A stretch of DNA of 35,173 nt from Paenibacillus whitsoniae (lineage in GTDB: Bacteria; Bacillota; Bacilli; Paenibacillales; NBRC-103111): the NCBI RefSeq assembly GCF_003955665.1, contig NZ_RXHU01000101.1:1-35173 (forward strand), given 5' to 3'. A program made the position numbers and the translations under genes. This document shows positions 1 through 8,189 of the stretch, in pieces (the stretch's first letter is position 1; every line of letters starts with the position of its first letter). The notes under the pieces were generated by a model. The model was not told the DNA's origin. It worked only from the letters and a program-made list of their open reading frames with translations, and ran no database searches.

Positions 1-20
1 AAGATGTGTATAAGAGACAG
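1..20. other. Residual Tn5/Nextera mosaic-end adapter (not genomic)
   Basis: Bases 2-20 read AGATGTGTATAAGAGACAG, an exact match to the 19-bp mosaic end used in Nextera tagmentation libraries. Its position at the very edge of the window, directly against a gene that is cut in mid-coding sequence, shows that this is an untrimmed library adapter at a contig end and not a transposon. True genomic sequence starts at about base 21. Confidence 0.97.
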
Positions 21-85
21 TCGCTTTTCAATACTGCGAACCATTCATTCGCTAAAACCTCGTCGATAACTGTCGCTGGTTTCAT
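21..85 (-). CDS. 5' fragment of an unidentified gene, cut by the contig end
   Basis: An ATG at 83-85 on the minus strand is preceded by GGGAGG with a 6-7 base gap, a convincing ribosome binding site. The readable product begins MKPATVIDEVLANEWFAVL and runs without a stop into the adapter at base 20. Only about 21 residues are available, so no family can be assigned. It lies downstream of a promoter plus terminator-like leader (86-277), so its expression may be controlled by attenuation. It was too short to be found as an ordinary open reading frame. Confidence 0.6.
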
Positions 86-126
86 GTGGTAGCCTCCCTC
101 TCCGCAAGCCGCCTGTCGCAATGAAC

Positions 127-173
127 AAAAAAACTATAGACCCAGGTCACTAGCAATACCCGGTTCCATAGTT
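127..173 (-). terminator. Rho-independent terminator or attenuator before the truncated gene
   Basis: On the minus strand a two-part stem forms: an outer 7-bp arm (132-138 with 167-173), an inner CCGGGT/ACCTGG arm with one G-U pair, then a run of seven T (127-133). It lies after the YbjN-like gene but also downstream of the strong promoter at 249-277 and only about 40 bases before the next ribosome binding site. It may therefore work as an attenuator for the truncated gene as well as a terminator for the upstream pair. Confidence 0.7.
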
Positions 174-248
174 AGGAAAGTTACATTTTCCCCGCAACCG
201 CGCAACAATGTCACGCGAGTGCGAACGGCAGCGATTCAATTTGAATTC

Positions 249-277
249 AGTATACGAAGAGGGTGGGAAGACGTCAA
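249..277 (-). promoter_or_regulatory. Sigma-A type promoter for the leader of the truncated gene
   Basis: Minus-strand -35 TTGACG (272-277), a 17-base spacer and -10 TATACT (249-254): a near-consensus vegetative promoter in the gap after the YbjN-like gene. Initiation near base 243 would give a leader of about 155 bases that must pass the terminator hairpin at 127-173 before reaching the truncated gene. The stretch also holds a small hairpin (GGAAA...TTTCC, near 175-192). No known riboswitch core was recognised in it. Confidence 0.65.
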
Positions 278-357
278 TCCAATCGCGAGAAACTTGGCTT
301 CATGCCTCATTGGTTTGTACCTCGTTACAAAGGAATTAGCGGTTACTTCGCCTCGAT

Positions 358-1281
358 TCAAATTCGCCCCGCCAATAGCTGAAAATAATAATCCATCATC
401 TCCACGTTCGTCGTAAACAATCGCTGGAACAAGGCCGGTGTCAACGCTGCCTGCTCCACATCGAGGCTCGTGCGATAACGCAGTTCCCCGTCGGACGGAT
501 CCAACTCGAAGTTGCCGATAACAAGATCGTAATTCTCCTCGTTCAGATATACGGCCAACTCCGCCCTTTGCGCTTCCGGGACACTGACAGGATAAACGGA
601 ATACACAAGGCACAACTGCTGCGCCTCATCCGTACGAATAAGAACGGCCCAACTGCCGTTCGCCCCGCTATACATGCAGCGGCCAATGTCGCCGTCCAGC
701 CAATCAAAATCAAGTTCAGCCTGCGCCATATACGATTCCACCGTCTCGTGAAGGGACGGCTTCGCTGCAACAGGCAACGCCTGCACATCCGCAGCCCACT
801 GCGTGCGGTAGCCTTTTTTCAACGTACCGCCGGCCAATGCTGCCGGCACCTCAAGCTGCTGAAGCGCTTCGGTGATCAGCCAGCATTCGCTGCACCGGAG
901 CCGCTGCCCCTCCAAACTGTCCTCCAGGAGTGCTTGCAGCACATGTTCGGCCTCGATACCGAAGCGCAGCGCGGTTGTCAGCAGCGTATGCCTTAATACC
1001 ACCCTAAGCTCCACGTCACGCCCGGCTTCCAGCGCCGCTTCCTGACCCTGCAGCCGAAAAGTGGCGTGCAACCCCATCCACGCATCGCTCGCGATAACTT
1101 GGTAAACATCCCAGCTTACCCTCACCCTGAGTCGGCATGCAGTCCCATCGCCGGCAGTGGAGAGCGCAACCTGGGTCAACACCGCATCCAGCGTCTCTCC
1201 GGTTAAGGTTAAGAAAGCAATCGGGTGTTCCAATTCGAGCCTCGATTGCTCAGGCCCACCCCCTGTTTGTGCATCTGCCAT
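358..1281 (-). CDS. YbjN-like (secretion-chaperone fold) protein, 307 aa
   Basis: The ATG at 1281 follows GGGAGGAGG with good spacing. The gene starts 36 bases after the stop of the large protein upstream, so the two probably form one transcript. The C-terminal part (about residues 180-307) looks like the YbjN/sensory-transduction-regulator family: an acidic helix with a W-L-D motif, a strand run, then a YLNEENYDLVIGNFELD segment and a YRTSL strand before a final helix ending in MMDYYFQLL. YbjN proteins share the fold of class I type III secretion chaperones. The N-terminal 175 residues, with a single CSEC pair, are not recognised. There is no signal peptide or membrane segment, so a cytoplasmic location is expected. 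A chaperone or adaptor role for the neighbouring large protein is inferred from fold and position. Assignment of the domain is by eye and moderate. Confidence 0.6.
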   Translation of the reverse strand: MADAQTGGGPEQSRLELEHPIAFLTLTGETLDAVLTQVALSTAGDGTACRLRVRVSWDVYQVIASDAWMGLHATFRLQGQEAALEAGRDVELRVVLRHTLLTTALRFGIEAEHVLQALLEDSLEGQRLRCSECWLITEALQQLEVPAALAGGTLKKGYRTQWAADVQALPVAAKPSLHETVESYMAQAELDFDWLDGDIGRCMYSGANGSWAVLIRTDEAQQLCLVYSVYPVSVPEAQRAELAVYLNEENYDLVIGNFELDPSDGELRYRTSLDVEQAALTPALFQRLFTTNVEMMDYYFQLLAGRI

Positions 1282-1317
1282 CGTTCAACCTCCTCCCGTT
1301 CTTACTGTCAATTCACA

Positions 1318-4300
1318 TTATGGCGTCGTTGTCGGAGCCGGCCGATCCTGGCCGCCGCCTGCAAACCCGAGGCCTTCATACTTCGTCGTCTTCCCCTTGG
1401 CAAATTCCAGCTTGCCGAGGCGCTTCGCCTTCTCGACCGCCACTTTGACGATTTCCGCATCGACTTCCAGCGATTTTACCTGGCTGGCCTCAATCGAAAT
1501 CTCCCAATTGCCCGGCTGATCCCAGCCCTCGTATTCCTTCTTGAAGGCTACACCCAGCTTCAACGCGTTAGAAAGGCCGATTTTATTCACCGTTTCAATA
1601 CTCGAAGCGCTATCGTCTTGTCCCGGCAGCCAGGAACGCATCGTGTCGTTCACCGTCTCGTCGCCTTGGATTTTCTCGGCAAAGCTGGTGCCAATATCGT
1701 CAAAATAGTTGCCGGTGAACAACGCGTCGCTGCCCGCATCCAGCACCGTTCCCGCCGTGCGCTTGCCTTTGTCCGCTTCAACCTCACTGCTGAACGCTTT
1801 CTTGAGCAGCGCCGACACGTTTTTGCCGCCGCCGATGGCAGCTGTTACAATCTTGGACACATAGTTCGTAAAATCGCCGCCTTCTTCCCCGAATTGGGAA
1901 GGAATCGTCGCAGAAAGCTCAAGGCCGAGTTCTTTCAAGATCCATTCACCCGCCTCATTCCGAGTCTTCGTGATCGACCCTTCCAGACCGAAAGCGACCT
2001 TGTCCTTGCCGAAGCCAATCTCGATTTCCGTGCCGGCTTCAACTGTCGTATTCAGCTCGCCTTTGCCAATCGCGCTCTTCCCGTTTGCAAGCCGTTCGGT
2101 TGCAGTCAGCATGCGGGCTCCGGTTGCGTCTTTGCCTTTTTTCTCAATAATTTCCTTATTGTACTTGCTGAGCCGCTTGAACGCCACTTCCGCCGAGAAT
2201 TCGGCCACACCGACGTTTGCTTCCATCGCCAGCTTGGCGAGGCCGCCGACGTTGATTTCCGATTCGTCTACCAAATGCTGTTCTTCGACCATCATCGCCC
2301 ATTTCTCGGCTTCGACCAGCTTCGAATCACCCGACCTGCCGCCTTTGCCCCAGAAGTGGCCAGCCGCTGCCGAACTGATCGTCGCCATTTCTCGATACAG
2401 ACCGTACGACAGCAAATTCATGACACTATCCGTATCTTTTCCTTTTCCTTCCAAAAACAACCCAAACCGAGCATTCGCATCAAAACCGAACGTTGTAAAC
2501 CCAGCGCCGAAAGTAAGCTGCGAATTGACCGTTAAGTCTTCGGCCTCGCGCTCCGCTTCGCCTCCAAAGCCGAATAAGAAATACGCATGGCCGCCACCGG
2601 CCGCAGAAGCAACCGGAATTTTCAGTTCAAATTCCAGCGAGGAAGAATCCCCTGGATTCGGCGTAGAGATATCGATCAGCTTGCCGATTTTGGCAAAACC
2701 GCTGTTGAGGTCCGGCGCTTCGACCGATTTTGTAATGACCGTTTTGGCCATTTTCTTCGTTTTGTCATTATCCTGAATATCGGCGATAACTTGCTGCGTT
2801 TTGGCGGGATCCGGTCTTGTGGCCGCAGTTGTTCCAACTGCCTTCGTCCCTTTCGTCACCTTTCTGGCTTCCAGGACGGCAAGATCCTTCTTCTCCTTGA
2901 GCAGTTTCTCTGCTTGAGCCGTGGCTGCCTTCACGCCGGCCGCGCGAATTTGCTCACGCGTAGAGCCGGATTTTCTCGCGACTTCGTAAGCTGCGCTTTT
3001 CCCGATGTTTGTGAGCGCAGTAATCGTATCATTTTTCGGCGTCAGCGCCTCAATAATCGCATCCGCCTCAGTCGCCATGACCTCATCGACGAGCTGTTTG
3101 GAATCTTTATAGGCAATGGCCTTCGTCGCCATTTTCATATATTCCGCTTTCATCGGCGAATTCATCGCAGCGGTCAGCGCCGGGCTCGGGGACGTGCCAC
3201 TTGTACCGCCACCGGCAGAAGCCGGGCTCTGCGACCGTGTAATCTCTGCTTCAATCTGCTGATTCACTTTCTCACGTGCAGCAGTTTTGAGTTTGTCGCG
3301 GAACTCGTTTAATTCCTTGCTTCGTCTAAACTCTCCGCGCCCGACACCGAGCTTGAGCAGCACCGCTTGCTTCATAGGCTGATGAAGCGTCGTTCTATAA
3401 ATGTTTTCCATATCGTAAACGTTACGATCGTTACCGGTTGCATCCTTCTCCGTTTTCACAACGGTTTTGTCAACCAACTCATTCTCGAGGCCGATACGAT
3501 TTGTTAATTCCGCGGTTCCGGTCGTGCCTACATCGATGCGGTCGAAGCCGCCGGCGCCGCCGGAAGCTGTCGATGCAAATTTGGTCACGATCGCCGTTTT
3601 GGAAGTGGCCAGCGCGTTTGCGATCAGGATTTTGGAGCGCGTAGCCAGCAACTTCTCGGCGTCCTTCGCTGCTTTCGACTTCTGCTTGGTGAATGCGGAC
3701 TCGTTCAGGCTTGGCGTGACCAAATCGTAAGCTTTGTTCGCTTCTGCTGTCAGATCCCTTTTCTTCTCCTCGGCAAACTGGCTAACCGTCAATTCCCCTG
3801 CATAGGAAGTCAGCTTTGCCTGCATAATGCCCTCTGCGCCGTCCTTGGCAAATTTCAGCGCATCCGCTCGCTGCTCCGCTGTACCGGTGGCTCCCATACT
3901 CGCCTCGATCTCAGCGATGACCTTGTCTTTGACACTTTGCCGGATCGTTGCTGCTTTTGAGTCCGATGTAAGGTATGTTTTCAGAGCCGCTTCAAGTTTC
4001 GCCCGAATATCCGTAAAAGCCGTATTCACAAGTGGTGTCACTTTTGCATCGCGCTCAGCATCCATGCTCTCCTTGCGTTCCTCCGCCGGCGTTTTCACAG
4101 GCGCGCTTCCCTGCTGGACAGAAGCTGTTGATGATAGGCCCCCAGCCCGCTGAACGATCGGCGAAACGGTGCCCATCCGCTGGACCATATGTTGGACAGC
4201 CCGATTGCCCATTGTTCTCTGCATTTGCATAATGCGTGCCGTCGACAGCTGCCTTGCATCCAGCGTGCCTGATGCCGCCGTTTCGGTCGTGCTTGTCTGC

Positions 4301-4356
4301 AATTCCGGCGTTGCCTGGCCTTTCGTACTCCGCTGCGCAGATGCGTGTTCACTCAC
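1318..4356 (-). CDS. Large cysteine-free protein with N-terminal QRTMGNRAV motif (eCIS/DUF4157-associated type), 1012 aa
   Basis: The chosen start is GTG at 4356, seven bases after AGGGGG. A TTG nine codons earlier has no ribosome binding site. Residues 46-54 read QRTMGNRAV, flanked by further QR/VQR turns. This short motif recurs at the N-terminus of proteins linked to DUF4157 toxins and extracellular contractile injection systems. Residues of about 90-560 are Ala/Lys/Glu-rich and predicted helical. A region near 390-405 is a Gly/Ser/Thr linker. The C-terminal 400 residues alternate short hydrophobic and charged stretches with many glycines (FGFGG, FGAGFTTFGF), suggesting beta-rich structure. 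I saw no cysteine in the protein, no signal peptide and no metalloprotease HExxH. It ends in PAPTTTP. Function is unknown; an exported effector, structural or toxin-like protein is possible. The YbjN-like gene follows directly. Confidence 0.8.
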   Translation of the reverse strand: MSEHASAQRSTKGQATPELQTSTTETAASGTLDARQLSTARIMQMQRTMGNRAVQHMVQRMGTVSPIVQRAGGLSSTASVQQGSAPVKTPAEERKESMDAERDAKVTPLVNTAFTDIRAKLEAALKTYLTSDSKAATIRQSVKDKVIAEIEASMGATGTAEQRADALKFAKDGAEGIMQAKLTSYAGELTVSQFAEEKKRDLTAEANKAYDLVTPSLNESAFTKQKSKAAKDAEKLLATRSKILIANALATSKTAIVTKFASTASGGAGGFDRIDVGTTGTAELTNRIGLENELVDKTVVKTEKDATGNDRNVYDMENIYRTTLHQPMKQAVLLKLGVGRGEFRRSKELNEFRDKLKTAAREKVNQQIEAEITRSQSPASAGGGTSGTSPSPALTAAMNSPMKAEYMKMATKAIAYKDSKQLVDEVMATEADAIIEALTPKNDTITALTNIGKSAAYEVARKSGSTREQIRAAGVKAATAQAEKLLKEKKDLAVLEARKVTKGTKAVGTTAATRPDPAKTQQVIADIQDNDKTKKMAKTVITKSVEAPDLNSGFAKIGKLIDISTPNPGDSSSLEFELKIPVASAAGGGHAYFLFGFGGEAEREAEDLTVNSQLTFGAGFTTFGFDANARFGLFLEGKGKDTDSVMNLLSYGLYREMATISSAAAGHFWGKGGRSGDSKLVEAEKWAMMVEEQHLVDESEINVGGLAKLAMEANVGVAEFSAEVAFKRLSKYNKEIIEKKGKDATGARMLTATERLANGKSAIGKGELNTTVEAGTEIEIGFGKDKVAFGLEGSITKTRNEAGEWILKELGLELSATIPSQFGEEGGDFTNYVSKIVTAAIGGGKNVSALLKKAFSSEVEADKGKRTAGTVLDAGSDALFTGNYFDDIGTSFAEKIQGDETVNDTMRSWLPGQDDSASSIETVNKIGLSNALKLGVAFKKEYEGWDQPGNWEISIEASQVKSLEVDAEIVKVAVEKAKRLGKLEFAKGKTTKYEGLGFAGGGQDRPAPTTTP

Positions 4357-4413
4357 AAATAAGCCCCCTACTGGCTTCAGCAACCAACGATTCTAGGTTT
4401 TTCCGTTACGTTC

Positions 4414-4422
4414 ATTGTAGCA
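4414..4422 (-). promoter_or_regulatory. Extended -10 promoter of the large QRTMGNRAV protein
   Basis: The minus strand reads TGC TACAAT (TACAAT at 4414-4419, TG at 4421-4422), an extended -10 element about 60 bases before the GTG start. No good -35 lies 17 bases upstream. The site sits between the terminator of the nitroreductase operon and the gene, which supports an independent transcription start here. Confidence 0.4.
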
Positions 4423-4443
4423 TTAGACCTAGGACGCGTATAC

Positions 4444-4481
4444 AAAAAACCGCTAAAATTGTCGATTCATTTTAGCGGTTT
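4444..4481 (-). terminator. Rho-independent terminator of the sulfonate operon
   Basis: A perfect 13-bp stem (AAACCGCTAAAAT at 4447-4459 with its complement at 4469-4481), a 9-base loop and, reading on the minus strand, a run of T at 4444-4449. It begins 15 bases after the nitroreductase stop codon and ends the ssu-like operon. Confidence 0.93.
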
Positions 4482-4495
4482 GGTTCCCAATCTAT

Positions 4496-5101
4496 TTATT
4501 TAAAAATGCTTTCGTTTAGCGGGCGGCGACCGTTTGGCAGCTCCCGATCCCGCAAGCTCTCAGGGAGCGTATCGCGCGAACCGCGGTAACCTAGGGCAAT
4601 GACGGCATGAAGTTCGTACTCGTCAGGAATGCTCAGCACTTCGCGTGCTTTGTCGCGTTCATAGCCGCCGACCGCACGTGTCGCCAGTCCCAGCAGATGA
4701 GCCTGAAAAGCGATGGACGCCCAGGCTGCGCCCGTGTCGAACGCATGAGCTCCATTCGGCTCGCCATCCTGCCGAAGCTTATGAGACAGCAGCAAAAGCA
4801 GCACTGGCGCATGATCCGTCCAAAGACGGTTGTTCGGTTTGATAAACGCTTGGAAATGCTCCTTCTCCGCTTCCGTCGTTGCTACGACAAAACGCCAAGG
4901 CTGCAAATTGCTTGAAGACGGCGCCCAACGCGCAGCCTCCAGAATTGTGTTCAGCGTCTCCGGCGATACCTCTTTGTCATCAAAAGCGCGGGACGACCAG
5001 CGGTTCAAAAAAATCGGATGAACCGGATATTCCGCATTACGGTGCTCTTGTACTTCTTGAAGCAAGTCTTCATTCAATTGTCCGAATTGTGCCGTTGTCA
5101 T
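4496..5101 (-). CDS. Nitroreductase-family FMN oxidoreductase, 201 aa
   Basis: The start is ATG at 5101, eight bases after AAAGGA. An in-frame ATG at 5155 lies inside the upstream lipoprotein gene and lacks a good site. Family marks are RWSSRAF (residues 34-40), the FMN-contacting PSSSNLQPWR (61-70), and a C-terminal GGYERDKAREVLSIPDEY...VIALGYRG block. Length is normal for the short nitroreductases that use NAD(P)H and bind FMN as dimers. It is the last gene of the sulfonate-type operon, 38 bases after the binding-protein gene, and is followed by a terminator. In that place it could supply reduced flavin, as SsuE does in classical ssu operons, or reduce an imported compound. This role is inferred from position only. 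Confidence 0.88.
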   Translation of the reverse strand: MTTAQFGQLNEDLLQEVQEHRNAEYPVHPIFLNRWSSRAFDDKEVSPETLNTILEAARWAPSSSNLQPWRFVVATTEAEKEHFQAFIKPNNRLWTDHAPVLLLLLSHKLRQDGEPNGAHAFDTGAAWASIAFQAHLLGLATRAVGGYERDKAREVLSIPDEYELHAVIALGYRGSRDTLPESLRDRELPNGRRPLNESIFK

Positions 5102-5139
5102 AGAAAAGCGTCCTTTCTCATCGCGGGTCAGCCTCGCGT

Positions 5140-6183
5140 TTATTTTAAAATCCATTGATTCAAGTCAAAATCTTTCTCTGCAAGCTTCTCATCAACCAAG
5201 AACTGCTTCGTTCCTTCCAACAGCTTCACGCCGTCGTCCGTAAAATTCACGTCTTTAATGGTGGAAATCGGAGACACTTGCTTGTTGAGTTCAGGAGTAA
5301 ATCCATTCAGTTGAGATAGAAATTGATAGTATTCGTCCGGCTTGGATGCCAAGTCCTTATAAGCTTTGAGTCTCGCTTCGTTCCACACCTTCTGGAATCC
5401 CGGGAATTTCTTCAAGTAATCCTCCGAGACCACCGTAATACTCGTTCCGATGAGATTCGGATGTTTCGTGGCATCGTCAATCAGGGGATAGCCTTGCTCG
5501 ATCTGTTTGAGCGCAAAAATTGCGCTGTTCGTCATGGCATCAACCTCGCCACGGGATAAAGCCGCTTCACCGTCCGGGCGAAGCATATGGATAAATTTCA
5601 CATCCGGCACTTTTTGCTCTTTCACGAGCCCTGCAATATAGCGGTGCATAAAGGAGCCTTTTTGAATGGCCACGGTCTTGCCCTTCAGATCGGCAATGGA
5701 CGTTGGGCCGCCTTTTTTGCCGATTAAGTAGCCGATGCTTTCCGTTGCGCCTTGTGTAATCGCCCGCGTCTTCGCGCCCGTGGAACGCGCCAACAGTGCC
5801 GGGGTATCTCCCAGACTGCCGATATCAAGTCTGCCGCTGATCAGCGATTCGCTCTGATCCGGACCATTCGGGAATGCCGTGAGCTTCACTTCCGTAATAC
5901 CGTATTTCTTCAATTCCTCTTGAATAATGCCTTTATAGAAGCCCCAGCCTTCCGCTCCGCCAGGAAAATTCAGCTTGTTCGTCCCGATGTAGCCGTAATT
6001 GAGCACGCTCGGCGGTTTAACGGCCGCAGCTGCCGTTTCCTCAGCTTTCCCTGCTGCCGGCTGCGAGCTGCTTGCCGATCCGTTGCCGCAAGCAGAAGCA
6101 AAGGCTGTCAGCAAGCCCATAAGCACGACCAATTGTACGGTACGGAATCGTCCGTTGCCTGAGTTACGCTTGTTCCAAATCAT
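5140..6183 (-). CDS. ssuA: Sulfonate-type ABC transporter substrate-binding lipoprotein (SsuA/TauA family), 347 aa
   Basis: An N-terminal signal peptide with hydrophobic core (about residues 17-30) ends in a lipobox FASAC with Cys32, so the protein is anchored outside the membrane. The following Ser/Ala-rich linker and a mature domain with YGYIGTNKLN, SGRLDIGSLGDTPALLA and LKGKTVAIQKGSF match the SsuA/TauA/ThiY-like periplasmic-binding fold for aliphatic sulfonates, taurine or nitrate. It lies between the first ferredoxin gene and the nitroreductase, separated from the ssuBC genes by the two flavoprotein-ferredoxin pairs. The likely ribosome binding site GAGAGGAG lies about 12 bases before ATG, longer than usual. 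Exact substrate cannot be read from sequence; an organosulfonate is likely because of the two SsuC permeases and SsuB ATPase upstream. Confidence 0.85.
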   Translation of the reverse strand: MIWNKRNSGNGRFRTVQLVVLMGLLTAFASACGNGSASSSQPAAGKAEETAAAAVKPPSVLNYGYIGTNKLNFPGGAEGWGFYKGIIQEELKKYGITEVKLTAFPNGPDQSESLISGRLDIGSLGDTPALLARSTGAKTRAITQGATESIGYLIGKKGGPTSIADLKGKTVAIQKGSFMHRYIAGLVKEQKVPDVKFIHMLRPDGEAALSRGEVDAMTNSAIFALKQIEQGYPLIDDATKHPNLIGTSITVVSEDYLKKFPGFQKVWNEARLKAYKDLASKPDEYYQFLSQLNGFTPELNKQVSPISTIKDVNFTDDGVKLLEGTKQFLVDEKLAEKDFDLNQWILK

Positions 6184-6219
6184 AATGAAAGTATGCTCCT
6201 CTCCATGTCCAGCGACAGC

Positions 6220-6558
6220 TTATGAGCCAACCGCAGATCTCTTCGCCAATTCATACATATAGGGATGCTCGGCCACAGGCCTGCGCCCGCGTCCCCAGCC
6301 GACTTTCTCGCGATAACCGCCAATCAGCCCTTGTTCGTCCAACAGCTCTTCCTGGATCACTGTCGGCTTCTCGGCATCCGGTGCTACATACAGCGCATCC
6401 GCCGGGCAATACAATTCGCACATAAAGCAAGTCTGGCAATCGCTTTGTCTCGCAATAACGGGGATGCCATCCTCTCCTTTATCGAATACGTTCGTCGGGC
6501 AGACGGACACGCATAAATTGCACTCCACACACTTCGTAGCGCTGACAAGCTCAATCAT
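6220..6558 (-). CDS. AprB-like 2x[4Fe-4S] ferredoxin subunit, copy 1, 112 aa
   Basis: Two CxxCxxCxxxCP motifs (Cys10/13/16/20 and Cys41/44/47/51) mark a two-cluster [4Fe-4S] ferredoxin. The start overlaps the stop of the flavoprotein gene by four bases (ATGA), so translation is coupled and the two products should be made in equal amounts. A C-terminal extension of about 50 residues (GWGRGRRPVAEHP) is shared with the second copy at 8346-8690 and is not part of a plain ferredoxin; it may bind the flavoprotein. The arrangement resembles the AprB subunit of adenylylsulfate reductase. It should pass electrons to or from the FAD of its partner. Confidence 0.88.
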   Translation of the reverse strand: MIELVSATKCVECNLCVSVCPTNVFDKGEDGIPVIARQSDCQTCFMCELYCPADALYVAPDAEKPTVIQEELLDEQGLIGGYREKVGWGRGRRPVAEHPYMYELAKRSAVGS

Positions 6559-8159
6559 ATCGTAACGGCCTCCTTGTTAACCTCTTGTTGTCGCGTCCAG
6601 ATCTGATCCAGACCTCCGGTAATCAAGCGATATTGCTGGGACGCATCCAATTGCGGGAAATCGTCGCGTTTATGCATGCCACGCGTTTCCGTCCGCTCTA
6701 GCGCGGTATTGTACATCCATCTTGCTGTTGCCGCCATCGCCGTTGCTTCCCGATGGCGAACCCCTTCAATATCGCGGGTCGTCACGCGCTCCCGCAAATC
6801 CGACCAGAGATGATCAAGTCTGGTTAAAGAATCTGTAAGCCCTTCCTGCGTTCGGAACAAATTGCGGTCATACGGCTGTACCTCTGCCTGAACCGCGCGT
6901 GTCGCCTCGAGCGAGCGGGCAGTTGACGCGCTTGCATCCGATCCGGCAAAAGCCGTCGTCGACACGCGGTTCAACTCGCGGCTTGTTTGTTTATCGCCAA
7001 GCGTCTTGGCGTACTGGGCCGCCCCTTCCCCGGCGAACGAGCCTGACGACATCGCCCAAGCGGCATTGTGGCTGCCGCCGCCGGTGAAGCCGCCGCAGAT
7101 CAGCTCGCGCGTTGCAGCGTCACCCGCTGCGTACAAGCCCGGCACCGCCGTCGCGCAATGCTCGTCAACGATGCGAATGCCGCCCGTGCCCCGGACCGTG
7201 CCTTCCAGCCGCAGCGTCACCGGGAATTTATCTTTGAACGGGTTGATGCCCAACCGGTCAAACGGCAGGAAGAAATTCGTTTGGTTCACGCGCAGCAAAG
7301 GCTGAATATCGTCCGGCGCTTGATCCAGCGAAGCGTACACCTGCCGGCCTTGCTGCAAATTCCGCGCGATGATCGAGCGTCCGCGCTGGGAACCTGCGCC
7401 CTCGACAATCGTACCGTCCTCGTAGTAGAAAGACGCGTACCGATAATACGCCGTTTTGGTAACCGAGGAGAACGTCGGGCAGATGGCATAGGCATTCGAG
7501 AATTCCATACCGGAGAAATCCGCCCCGGCTTCCGCCGCCAACAAGTACCCGTCGCCGGTCAACACGTTTGTGCCGAGCGCTTTGCTGAGGAACGCGCAGC
7601 CACCGGTTGCAATGACGACGGCTCCCGCCTTCACCGTCCAGGTTTGGCCGGTTTGCGTCCGCACACCGGTCGCGCCGCCGACACCGTGCTCATCGGCGAG
7701 CAGCTCAAGCACCGGGCTGTGGTCCAGAATTTGAACGCCGGCCTTTTGCACCAGCTTGCGCATCAATTTCATATACTCCGGTCCTTGGAGACCCCTTTTG
7801 TAAGGCTCGCCAAGATCGTCTTTCGGAAACGGATAGCCCCACGCGCCAAGCTTGTTCATGTTCTCGTACGTGCGGTCCAGCACACGGTTCATCCAGCGGG
7901 TTTCGGCCAGCTGTCCGCCGAGTTGAAACCGGCTTAATCTCGCTTCTTCTCTCAGCTTCTCATCCGGCTTGATATACCATACCCCAGTGCCTGATGGCGC
8001 CGTAGCCCCGCTGGTGCCGCAATATCCCTTATCCGCCAAGATGACCTTGGCTCCTTGCGTTGCCGCCGTTAAAGCCGCCCAGGTGCCGGCCGGTCCCCCG
8101 CCAATCACCAGGACATCAGCCGTCAATCGGAGTTCACTGTCTTCCCACACATTTGCCAT
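6555..8159 (-). CDS. AprA-like FAD-dependent oxidoreductase, copy 1, 534 aa
   Basis: The N-terminal dinucleotide fold VIGGGPAGTWAA (residues 18-29) binds FAD. Further marks are ADKGYCGTSGATAPSG, VVIATGGCAFLSKALG, and the C-terminal GTGGIRIVDEHCATAVPGLYAAGDAATRE flavin-binding block of the fumarate reductase/succinate dehydrogenase/adenylylsulfate reductase flavoprotein superfamily. The ATG follows GGGAGG by nine bases. It is paired with a ferredoxin by an ATGA overlap and sits in a sulfonate transport operon. It is clearly paralogous to the gene at 8687-10285: the first 90 residues alone share long identical runs such as GAKVILADKGY. The substrate is unknown; redox cleavage or reduction of a sulfur compound is inferred from context. 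It has its own promoter and attenuator leader upstream (8190-8331). Confidence 0.88.
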   Translation of the reverse strand: MANVWEDSELRLTADVLVIGGGPAGTWAALTAATQGAKVILADKGYCGTSGATAPSGTGVWYIKPDEKLREEARLSRFQLGGQLAETRWMNRVLDRTYENMNKLGAWGYPFPKDDLGEPYKRGLQGPEYMKLMRKLVQKAGVQILDHSPVLELLADEHGVGGATGVRTQTGQTWTVKAGAVVIATGGCAFLSKALGTNVLTGDGYLLAAEAGADFSGMEFSNAYAICPTFSSVTKTAYYRYASFYYEDGTIVEGAGSQRGRSIIARNLQQGRQVYASLDQAPDDIQPLLRVNQTNFFLPFDRLGINPFKDKFPVTLRLEGTVRGTGGIRIVDEHCATAVPGLYAAGDAATRELICGGFTGGGSHNAAWAMSSGSFAGEGAAQYAKTLGDKQTSRELNRVSTTAFAGSDASASTARSLEATRAVQAEVQPYDRNLFRTQEGLTDSLTRLDHLWSDLRERVTTRDIEGVRHREATAMAATARWMYNTALERTETRGMHKRDDFPQLDASQQYRLITGGLDQIWTRQQEVNKEAVTI

Positions 8160-8189
8160 TACCCATAACCTCCCTAGAATTGGTACAAC

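Noticed and set aside
1..20. Genuine Tn5-type transposon end
   Set aside because: Only the synthetic 19-bp mosaic end is present at the exact contig edge, with no transposase or target duplication. A library adapter explains it better.
86..245. Cyclic-di-GMP (GEMM-I) riboswitch in the leader at the left edge
   Set aside because: A CCGGGT-like run superficially resembles the 3' part of GEMM-I, but the CACGCA...GCAAACC 5' part and the tetraloop-receptor pair are not present.
1225..2535. Long plus-strand open frame opposite the large QRTMGNRAV gene
   Set aside because: It has no ribosome binding site, an Arg/Phe-rich composition typical of a reverse-strand shadow, and covers the coding strand of a well supported gene and its intergenic junction.
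7068..7937. Long plus-strand frame opposite the first AprA-like gene
   Set aside because: Arg/His-rich shadow of the GC-rich coding sequence, without ribosome binding site or recognisable domain.
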